64,000 nt of DNA from Cymodocea nodosa (lineage: Eukaryota; Streptophyta; Magnoliopsida; Alismatales; Cymodoceaceae): assembly GCA_036874045.1 (NCBI GenBank), contig JAZBRI010000003.1, positions 2,492,501-2,556,500 on the forward strand. The letters are read 5' to 3'. The translations under genes were made by a program, and so were the position numbers. A model generated the notes under the pieces. The model had not been told where the DNA came from. It did no database searches and was given only the letters and a program-made list of their open reading frames with translations. Each line of letters opens with the position of its first letter. The stretch's first letter is position 1. This document shows positions 28,801 to 40,800 of the stretch, in pieces.

Positions 28801-31800
28801 CAAAAAGAATAAGAGATAATGTCTAATTAATTTATTTTTAATTTGAAGTATGTATTATAAGTAAATTAAGAAAAAAATTTCAACAACTATATAATTTTTC
28901 TCACTTTCCATTGATGACACAAATACATTTAAATTTTACTTTTCCAACTTTCTGATTCTTCATTTTTCTGACTTTCTGTTTCCTGATTTTTTAACTTTTT
29001 AGGTGACACAAACAGACCCTAAGTGTACTCCAAGAAAGGGGTTGATTTACTTTAGACATAGACATCTCCATGTTCAGACTCAAAATATGGTGATAATCAA
29101 GGCACAAAATCCACATTACGTTATTGTACTTATGTTGGTAGGGATCTTATCACTTGGAGAAGCAAAAGACAGAATATTGTATCCAAATCTAATGCAAAAG
29201 TTGAATATAGAGTAATGTCACACACAATTAATGAGCTAATTTGGCTTAGATCTCTCTTGAAGGAACTTAATGTTCAAGTCCAACTCCCTATGAATATGTA
29301 TTGTGATAACTATATGGCAATTTACATTACAAGTAATGAGACTTGTTATGAGCATATCAAGTATATTGAGATAGATTGTTATTATGTTCGAGAATTTGTG
29401 ATTGTTGAAGTCATATTTATACCTAATATTAGATCTTCACAACAAACAACCAATATTTTCACTAAGGGTTTCTATATTACTGCCTTTACTGAATTATGTA
29501 ACAAACTAGATTTATACGATGTATATGCTCTAACTTGAGGGAAAGTATTAACGTATAAATGTGTTATATTATAGTTTGGCCCATTACAACCTAAACCCAT
29601 TTGTATATATATCCTTTGTGTTAATGAAATGTGATTAAGCCTGGTTTAACAAAGATATTTTGTGACATTTAGGCAATGTTTGCAGGTAACAATCTAATCT
29701 TCCAATGAGAGAACCAAACATGTAAAAGTGGACTGCCATTATACAATGGAAGTTGCCATAAAGGGCTAATCTTTGCTCCATAAACTTCACACCAATCAGC
29801 AAAATATCTTCCCAAGGTTTAACTGTCAAGTTATTTGAAACTCTTTGTAACAAGGTTGGCATAATAAATATATATGTTCTAGGCTGAGGGAGAGTGTTAA
29901 AGTTGCAATTAGAGTTTCTAGGGTATTAATCTATAAAGAAATGGATCAACCTAAGGATCCATACGTTCATGTCCTTATAACCCATCTGATAGAGGATTAG
30001 CAATAATCAAAGTGATCTTTTGGTCATTTTTCTCTCTCACAGATTATGATAATTCCTAGTATTAGTTGTTTCATGGCATGTTGTTTGAAAATTAGTCAAT
30101 ATTATTCATCGTGGGCATCACTTCTGAAAAAAAAAACTAAGAACAAGCATATCTAGACAGGTAATTTGTTTCTTGAAAGCTGCAATGGCAATAGCCACCA
30201 GCATGCCTCAAGTCATTAATATTCATTTTTTTGAATGCTACATCCGTACATCCGCTGTCAGATTTATTTCTCTTTAGATAATTTTGCAGGATACCTAATC
30301 ATGAAAATTCAAGACCTTCACAAACTCTTGTACTCTAGCATCCTTAATTAATATGCATTTCTAAAAAAATCACTTGGAAGTCATAGTCCAAACCAAAAGA
30401 TTCATCTCATTTTACTCAATCAGTACTCTCGTCAAGTTTTTATTGTGAATGAGTCTTGTTTGACATTTTTTCAATTTATCCATCTTAACAACTCCATTGC
30501 TATTCAAGAAGTCGAAATATTGAAATAATTCCAATAAAATTCAAGAACAAAAAAAATTCTGAATCAAGCACAAATACCTGAGACCTTAAATGAAGAACCT
30601 CATTTCTGAGACTATCATTCGTCATTCCAAAATCATTTCTAGGAAGATTTGGGATTGCCAGTCCTGATAAGGTTGGTGTTGGTGTTGTTGAGCGAGTTGG
30701 ACTTGGGTGTCTTGACGTGGGGGATGTTGCACGTGAAACAATTCTTGATCCAGGAACAGATGCTGAAAAAAATTTCTTTGATGACCCAAACACAGGATTA
30801 AGTGATTTGGAAATGTTAAGCGCACTCCAGCTGGAAGTCCCATTTGGTATAGGAGAAACACGACTGCTACTAAATTCTAGCTTCTTATTTTTTTTCAAGA
30901 ACCTGCTTTCTAGCTGTTTCAAGGACTCAATAGATGATACTCTAGATATTTTTACATTTGAACCAGAATCACATTTAGAATCATCAACAGTATCGGGGGA
31001 GGCCTGGTTTTTATTTCCTTTTCTATTGGCAGCAGACTGTGAAAAGGAATCATTTTCTGAGGCTTTCCTTAGTTTGTCATAGCAGCCATCACAGACACGG
31101 TAGTTTTTGTTAGGATTGGGAGCCATGGAAGCCTTGAGAGACTTTCTACTGCTGCATGAATGACAGAAAACAAGAGCACAATTGTAGCAATTATGACGTT
31201 TTCTCTTAAAATTAAATGGCAAGCGGCAGCCAGAGCACAAAGATTGATCAACACCAGAAACCCACTTATGGATGCAGATAGCTGCAGTAAAATTTTTGCC
31301 ACAAGCAATGCTCCTTACTTGCTTATCTTTGAGAGCTTCAACAAGAGTAGGGGTAATTCGGTCATCTGTATCTCCATGGCCTAGTCGTCCATTTGCACCC
31401 TTACCCCAGGTGTAAACTTCTGTTCTTGATGTTAAAACTGCAACATGATAAGCACCACAAGCAATCTCTTCCACAAAATTTTTTGCAAGCCTACCTTCAA
31501 CACGTACAGGAAGCTTCCCGTCCGCATGTGGATTTCCAAGCTGACCATAAACAGCACTCCCCATTGTATATACATGACCTGAGGTGGTCAATGCGACAGT
31601 CAAGCTGTGACCACAAGAAACTTGACAGAAATTTGGCTCAACAATGGCAGCCACACAAGTAGGCACAAGTTTTGGTTCCTTATCTCCATGGCCAAGTCGA
31701 CCTTTATCACCATCCCCCCATGTGAACAACTTCCCAGAAGAGTAGTTGTTTGTACTTGAATTTCCAGCCATTACTTCTACAACAGCAGCTGTATGCCAAA

Positions 31801-34800
31801 CACCACAGGCTATCCTTACAGTTCGGAGACCCTTGAGAGATTCTACCTCCCTAGGTATAGAAACACATCTCCGATCTCCATGGCCAAGTACACCAAATGT
31901 ACCATCACCAAAAGTAAACAACTGCCCAGCAGAAGTTACGACAGCTGTATGCCAAGGTCCACAAGCTATAGATGAAACATGTAAACCTTCAAGAGGGCCA
32001 TTAATCCTTTTTGGAACCCAATGACTGACTCTATTTCCATGTCCTAGGAGTCCAAAATTATATGTTCCGTCACCCCAAGTGTACAAATCTCCAGATAATG
32101 TCACCGCACATGTGTGACACTCCCCACATGCAACAAGTTCTATATTTGTATTGCTTAGAGCATCAATAAGTTTGGGATGTGATACATCAGAATCCACTCC
32201 ATGCCCTAATCTGCCCCCTGATTCTTCACCCCAAGAATAGATCTCTCCATGCTTGGTAACAAGAGCAGCATGTCTTCCACCACAAGCTATATACTGTGTA
32301 TCAAGTATCACTGCAGATTCTAACGCTTTAGGAAGAAAAGAATCAAATTTAGAAGAAGAAAAATTGCCAACTCTCTGACTGCCACCACCTAGAACACCAT
32401 CCCCAGCGCCCTCTCCCCATATGAAAACATCCCCTAAAGCATCACCATCATCTTGACCTGAACCTTGACTTGACGAACTGATAGCACTTGATAAACTGAC
32501 CCTATAATTATCAACTGGAAAGCCCCTCATGTGTACATTATTGCCATCTGAGGCTCCAGATGACAAAGAACAGACAGAGGCACTGGAAGATTCTGATGGG
32601 AAGAAACCCTTTGTAGGCACTGAATATAATAGAACATCAGAAAAAGCTTTATCAGAACCACCCTTGGGTGGATCTTCATGTGGACTTCGAGAATAGAGAT
32701 CACTTCCATCCTGTATAAATCAATAATAAGAATCCATTTCAGCATAAATAGTAACTCAAACAAGTTCACATGTACCATGTGCACACTATCGCTGACAAAT
32801 GGGGAGCTTAAAGGAGAACTTCTGGTGTATGTCCGTGGACTATTTGCCCCTGACGAAATTCCATCATTTCTTGATTCTGTCTTCCACTTCCTTTGATGGC
32901 TACGAGAAATCAAAGCTCTTAGACCTGCAAACCATACTTCAGCTTCATCTTTGTCCTTGCAGATCTGAGGCCAGTAAAAGCAAATTACCAAGATATTCCA
33001 TCTAGAGTGCAGGAAATGTCCAAAAGAAAAGCCATATCCACTGAAACTGTGGGGAAAAAATTTTAAAATGACTACAAGAAGTAATGTTTACCAGATCTAA
33101 TGATCTATCATTATAAATTAAAGAAAAAGATTGGCATTCTTTCTCAGGGCGTGGATATCTCCGAAAGATTGCCTGCATATAACACTAGGTGGGTGAGATA
33201 AAATGAAAAATGGCAGAATCTTAATAAATAGTAAAAGGACAATGATGACACTAAAATAAGATTGAAAAGTAATACCAGACATAATAAAGGGAAAAGGCAT
33301 CATATGACAATAGACCAACCACAATGGGCCAGCAACTAGGAAAGAAACAAGTGCATTTAATATTAACTCAAAAGAATCACCGAAGAAAAAAAGATAGTTT
33401 CACAGCTATATTAAGTTTACGAACATGGAGACAACTTCACTTCTCTCTGATGGTCTAATGGCAATCCAACTTCAGATCCTATTCTAGATATGTCTATCAG
33501 CTTGCTAATAATTCCCTTCAGTGTCTGCATACATGAAGATCTCCACAACAAGCTCTAATATTTTGAGGAAAATGCATATAATCATCATAAGAAACCACAT
33601 TTGTTCGATAGAATCATTTGGAGGAAATGCTATTATTTTCACTTTCAACACAGCGATAACATTATTTCTCACTATTTTCAAAATTCAAAATAAAAACATA
33701 AAATGTTTTCCTTCCCTTGCCTTTTGTCACTTTCTTTTACACACACACATGATTTGATTGATAAAACTATAACCTGTCATGGTAAAAATAATAATAAGCA
33801 CCAATTGTCACAAGAAGTTTATATGATGTTTCCCAGTAGATTTTTAGTGAATCTTTCTTTTTATGTTTTGAACATCATTTCCTGTAGACATATGAAAGAG
33901 ATGGTGCAATGCTGGTTGTCAGCTCAGCCAATAAGAAAGTTCAATAAAGAATCCTATAAGATCTCAGCACAATGGAACTTACAGTTCGCTGGCCAGGCAT
34001 AATTCTGGATACATGACCAAGTTTAAGGTGCTTTTCTTCTTTCCCAGAATACCATATCAAGATGGATTCATCCTGAAAATATAACATGTTCCAAAGATTA
34101 TAGATATATGAAAAAGACCTAATTATTTAAAATTAAAAAGGATGAAAATAACACAAAAACGAGAACAACTAACATCCTACTTCTTTCTTATGAATAAAGG
34201 AAGAATTTCACATAAAACAAAAATGACAACACATCAAGTCAGTAAAAGGAAGAATTTCACATTTCAGTAATAAAATTTTCTGATGCAGGATATGTACAAA
34301 TGGACATTGACAACACATCAAGGAGGTATCGTTAATTGTACTTCTACAGGAAATAAAAAGGTTAGTTGTTTTCTCAAAAATGACAAACTTTTTGTATGAG
34401 CAACTCTAAATCTGGCTTTTGAGTTAATATTATTCGGGCTAAGCACCAAGTGTGTGAATTTTTAATTTAGCTGAAGAATGTATATTATAGACTGCATGAC
34501 AATGACTATCAAAAAAGCAAATTGCCGAAAATTGACCAGGTTCTGATAACTCAAGATTTTTCCTCATTTTTCATGGCAAATCAAGTGCATCGATAGGGAT
34601 GCAAATGAGATGATTCAAATCAGATAGATCTATATCTGAATCTATATCTATTTAATATATGGATAATCCAAACTCATCTAATCAGTGTTCAGATAACTAT
34701 TTAAATATATGAATCCATATGCAATTCAAATTGGATAGATATATCTCTATTTAAGATATGGATAATCCAAAGACATTTAATTAATATTTGGATAACTATT

Positions 34801-37800
34801 TAAATACTTGAATCCATATGCAACAAATTTATCTAAAGTCGGATAATATCCAAATTAAGGAAAAACATAATTTGGATATTTGATTACAAAAAAAATCTAA
34901 ATCCAACAAAAATTCAATCCAAATCTGAAAATCTGAATTTGAACATGACCATTTCACAAATGACTTGCTAGATTTTATCCAAAAAAGCTCAATCATAATA
35001 TCTAAATTCAGACATCCAAATTTGAAGTTTTGAATATAACTATTTCAAATTAAAATATTATAAACAGAAAGAAAATTATAATGTTAAAATAGTAAATTTA
35101 TAAATAAAAGAAAAAATATAAATTATACCAAATATCCGATTAGATAAGTAAAATGGATTTTAATGGACAGATATCATGTATATCTAAATCTGATCCAAAT
35201 ATCTTTCCATATGAATTTCAAAATTGATTAAAAAGTTGTTGGATTTCATATTCAAATGACTTTATGCTAAACAAATTCAAAATCAATTTGGATTTTGAAT
35301 TTTGAATATCCATTTATATGCTTATGCATTGGTATAAGAAGTGCAGAGAAACAGAAGTATGACAGTGAATCTACTCAATCTGGGCATTAATTGATAAGGC
35401 CCATAACAACTTTTAGATTGTTGATCTAGGAAAATATTCTCCGCTACATCCCGTGAAATGAAATCTCTTTTGGTTTAGCACATGGACTTTTTTGACAGCA
35501 GTATTTTAGCAGTAAATTTTTTAACAGGAGACTTGGAAGTCAGAAAGGTAATTGGAAACACACTTGCACACTGTTTGTATCAAGTAAAATAGTGGATCCA
35601 CGCATCTAACCCAAACCAGTGGCAGTAAGTAAAAGAACAAAGATTACACAAGGATCTTAAGATTGGAACCAATGGGCATCATAGCGTAGATCATTATCTA
35701 ACAAATTTATCCCAAAAAAGATAAAAAAACTCTATGAACAAATTCAGATCGTTATGTATGAAGAGAATTCCAAGTCCATGGGTTGATAAAAAAGCAAACA
35801 AGAAACAAGCATGTATTCTCCAAAGCTGCTTCTCAATTCAATAATGGTATGCTTAGATTATTTTTCTTATCCTATTATATTAACTTATCACTCTAGGTGC
35901 AAACCATTTTCATAGAAAATTTAATCCTTTAAAATAAAAAGTTGTGATATAAATATACTAATCCAATCTAAAAAACATGGTAAAATTGTGAGATATCTCA
36001 TGTTGCAACAATGGTACCTAATGAAATGTGGAGATCTAATTCCAAATCAATGTGGGACTATTTCAATATCTTTCTCAAAGAAAATATTGACCACAAAATA
36101 ACATAATGACTATAATTAGTCTGTTTCTCTTTTTCTTCAATATATAATTAATCGTACTCATATCTGTGTCATAGTGTTGCATCACTAGTTTACCAACTTC
36201 AAAAATTGGTGCAGAATAAAAAATGAACCGTGTATCTGACATTAGATGTTTTCACAGACAACAAGATTACTGAAAATCAATGTTAGTTGGGGATACAGGA
36301 TTCTCATTCTATTAAATTCCAGAAATTTCACTATCAGAGTTAAATGGTACCATTCCTTAAAGGAAATCATAAGAGACAATATTCTTAGGGTATGTCATAC
36401 GAGAAAAGTACATATCATCCAAAAACATGCAATAATTGCCAAAGGTATCTTATGTGCATCTTGAGCATGGAATACAACTTCAATTCATGTCAGACTTCGG
36501 TCCAACAGAAAAAGGAAATGTGTTGGACTTTGGTGGAAATTTTGGTAGAAGTTTGGTAAAATCAAGGAAGTCCAAAAAAGGGTCTAAGAATACGAATTTC
36601 AATGTAAATTCTAAGATAAGCTAAAATAATCAAAAATAAACATCCAGGAATAATCAAAATAAATTTTTAAGCATTTATGAAATTAAAAAAGCATTATACT
36701 GCTTATTTAAAAATCTTTGAATATAATAAAAAGACTATACTATTATAGAAAATTTTTTAACATTCAAAAAAATAATACAATCCTTGGTACGCCTTAAGAA
36801 CAAGTGGATTTCCTGGCTGGTTCAAAATCCCCTTGGCCTTACTCCTGCTCTCGTGCATTGTATTGCCTATGGGTTTCTTGTCGTATTTGGGATTCCTTCT
36901 AAATGGCATAATCTTGTTTTAATATATCGGTATAACATATTCTATATTCGATGATATTTGATAACACCACCACTCATTTTCTTCTTTCCAGAGTACTTAC
37001 TTTTTATATGTTGCCAGTTATTGTTGGTTGGGTAATCATGCAACCCGCCAAGGACTTCACTTCTACCAAGTCTCGTCTCATCTCCACTACCAAATCCTCA
37101 AGATTGGTACTCTGAAGACATGATTACAATCTAAAAATCTGAAATTATGACATCAACAAATCAATTTTATTTGTCATCCCATCAAATATGTTGAAAATTT
37201 TGTTATATTGGAAAAAAAAAAAATTCAGTATGAAATATAGAAGAAAGTAAAAAAACATTAGTTCTATACTTTATGCATATAATCTTCATAACTACACAAA
37301 AACTTTTGGAATAGGGAAAATTAAAAATCGGTAGGAAAATATACAAAAAGCAAAAAACCTTAGATCTATGCATTTAATCTTCACAGTTACGCAAAAATCT
37401 GTTGGAAAAGAAAAATGTACAAAATCAGTACGAAAATGTATAAACAAAACACTTTACATCTATGCATGTAATCTACTAAAACAGCAAAAAAATAAGTAAA
37501 ATATAAAAAAAAAAAACCAAAACAGTAAAATAAATTAGGAATAATTAAATCATGGCAGTTAGAAAACATTCAAACTTGGAGTGAAGCATTGTTCTCAATC
37601 CAATGGCTGATTGGAGCATTGTTTTCAATCTGATGGCTGATTGAAGTTCTTTGCCGAGGAAAATGCAGCTTCATAGAAGCTTCCAAAAAAATCTTCTACG
37701 TGGAATCAAAAAAATCACTTGAAAACGGGCTTCTACCATTTTGCAGTGCCAGGAATGGGAAGAGGGGGATAGGTCGAGTATTTAAAGGGAGAAAAAGTTC

Positions 37801-40800
37801 CTTCCCATCGGCACACATGCCTAAAGCACCAAAATGTCGATCAACATTTCTGACATTTCACCAACATGCAGTTGCACGTGGAAAGTCATATGGATCGACT
37901 GATATGCCAACATTGGGTGAATTTTCATCAATGCCTCATTGAAACCTGACATCCATTGAAATTCAGGTGGATGTTGTTTCATCAACTGAAGATTTTGACA
38001 AGTGTCACTGAAGTTTCGACAAAATGTGTCAAAGTTGTATTCTATGTTCCTGAGTGACAAAAAATTAGACTATCATATTCAAAATAACATTTTAGTTAGT
38101 GCTTTAAATAAGAAAATAACATCCAATGTCTAAAAAACGCTTTTTCCCAAGAAAATGGAAAGAAACCTGCAAATGATAGAGAAAATTTAACTTATATAAT
38201 AATTTTTCAGTATATGTATGTAGTATTAATGATGGAACAACTTACATTTGACAGCCTAAATGGGCAAAACTTGGGTTTCCCTCTACGTCCATACTTGAGC
38301 AAGTATGCTCCTCTTTTGAGGGCAGTAATGGCCTGTATGAATTAGAACATTTTATATCATACTGTTCTTTGTAGTAGTTCTCAGTCAAGAAAAAAAATAT
38401 CAAATGTACATAAAGAATGCATTTGACAAAAGTTTATAACAGAAAAATTATTTACAGTGCATGTAATCACTAAGGTGCATCTTGGTCACCTAGGTGCCTA
38501 GATGATGCCTAGGTGACACCTAGGCACCAATCAAAAATTTTAAAAATTATCTAGCTTCATGTGGAACAAATGGAAGGAAAGGATTCATGTAGCTAACCAA
38601 GGGATTAAGTATTTATTGTATTTGTATATATTTTGGTAGTTTTATTATTAATGTTATATACTATTAAAAGTGATTATGCATAGATACATGTTCTTGACTA
38701 ATACCTAACAATTTTGGAATACAAATCACATAACAAATAATAAAAGTATAATGAATGTGATTAGTACCATAATACCAATCATATACACACACTAAAAACA
38801 TTTTATTTTGATCTTTTAAAAAATGCATGGATCCTTTCTAGATTCCATACCGAATCTGGTTAAAACAAGATAAGATGAGGTGTATAAATGGCTAGGCACT
38901 TATCATGCTGTCTCCTACATGCCTGACTTAATAACCATGCTCCATATGTACATATCTATAAAAAATCATTGATTAATTTTGTTACGAGGGCTATTTACCA
39001 GAGCAAGAATTGTAGAAACTGCAAGATTATGTATTGATGGTTTTCTTGTCCCTTAAAAACCATTTAATGCTGAGTAGATGTTGCTTTTGCAGATCAGATG
39101 TGGAGTCCTTGAGATCTTGATTATCATGACATGATGCATTGGTCTGACATGTTGGTTAGGCTACCTTGGAAGCAGTTTGAGAGACTCAACAAGTTCAGGG
39201 AGATTTGGGGCTCAGGCATTATTCTTCAGATGTAATAAATAGATTCGGGCTCTTATCCCAATGGCTTGCCAATGACTCAGATGGCTTAAAACAAACAAGA
39301 GGATTTTCCAAAGATGTAGTGTGGCTTTTCTCTAGCTGGGAGGATGGGATGTGGAGCAGCTGATTCAGTGGATGTGAGATGCTGGTGGGATACTTCTCAT
39401 TGAAGAGGGTATCAGAGTGTAGCTTCATCTTACTTTCATCGATGGTTTGTGGTTGTAGTGTTGTTCAGTGCTAATCCTTGTTTTGGTGTCTGTTTGTTCC
39501 TGTGTTGGCGATATTTTAGTGTTTTGTCTTGTTTCTTTTTGTCCTATTTGTATTTGGACTGTTTTTTAATGCTATTTCTACTCTGTGTGCTCACTGTTCA
39601 AAAAAAACCATTTAATGCATCAAACCTGATGACTGTACAGTTAAAAATAAGAATCAGAAAGATGATGGCAATATATTTCCACATTGCCAAGATGATATCA
39701 TTCCTAACATGTGTTGGGAAAATCTTTCTCAATTGATTTTGATAATAAAAACTTAACGATAAATATAAAATTATTTGTATAGATCAAGTTTATTTTACGA
39801 CACACTACATAGCAAGACTAAGTAGGATTATAATCGAGAAAGATCAAAACAATTATTTTGAAGTACATCAAGGGAAATCAATGGTACAAAATTCACAAGA
39901 ATAGAGTGAAGAAAAGGAGGCTTTGGACTTACACATCATCATTTCTATAAGGACTTTTACCATTATTGATGTATTTTGTTTTATCAAATCCTGGGGCAAA
40001 AATGTAAATTTCTGACAAACTTTTTCATACTAGAATCTTCATTAAGACACTTGCATGCATACACTTAGAAAATTTTTTTATAAGTGACATGAACTAGAAT
40101 CTAACTTAACACTCTCTCTACCACAAAAATAGCATACTATTATATCGTTAGTTGGCCAAAAGTACAACTTTACTTTGAAACAAAAATGACACGCCAATTG
40201 TTGACATATTGTTTCGACACCAAAAGGGCAGTTACTTTCTAGAACAAAAAGGACATACTAATTTCATCCATCAACATACCAACTATGTTATAGAATACCA
40301 TGTCATTTGAAAATGGCATACATTATTCAAGTGGAGAGTAATCAAGGGGGTATAGCACTATAATAGTTGTAAGTTAATTAAGAACATATTTTATTGGGTT
40401 GTGGTGAGGGTTCCTTGGATTGTGAGGAAGAATAATTTGGTATTATACCAAGGACTTTCTAAACAACAGTGTTGACGACCTGTAACAAAACCGACTTAAC
40501 GTAAGGACTCAAGTGTAGGGTTTGAGGAGAGGATGTAGCCCAAATTGTAAGTGAATTACAATAAATTTGCTTGTGCTTTTGTAGTGTAGATTTATAGTTC
40601 TCTTCCATTCAGCTTTGTTTCACTCAAAGCATCACATTCATTATATAAATTTATCATATCTTTATTTTATAGTTAAATTAACTCATCTTTCATTATTCAC
40701 CTCTTCTCTAGTAAAGTCAAATGATCCTATCAACATGAAGTTATGAGGCGCATCTACCTTAAGAAGTTAAGATGATCTTAGACATAGAGCAACAAAATCA

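Larger units (their letters stand above)
34073..38245 (-). other. PRAF intron 2 (4.2 kb) with tandem repeats
   Basis: No transposon protein is readable. Three tandem arrays are described separately (34635-34830, 37215-37490 and 37585-37644). The rest is AT-rich single-copy-looking sequence. Confidence 0.6.

Noticed and set aside
39050..39610. LINE or SINE 3' end ending in an A-run
   Set aside because: Only T/G-rich composition and a short A-run support it; no domain or target duplication, so it is mentioned only in the intron entry.
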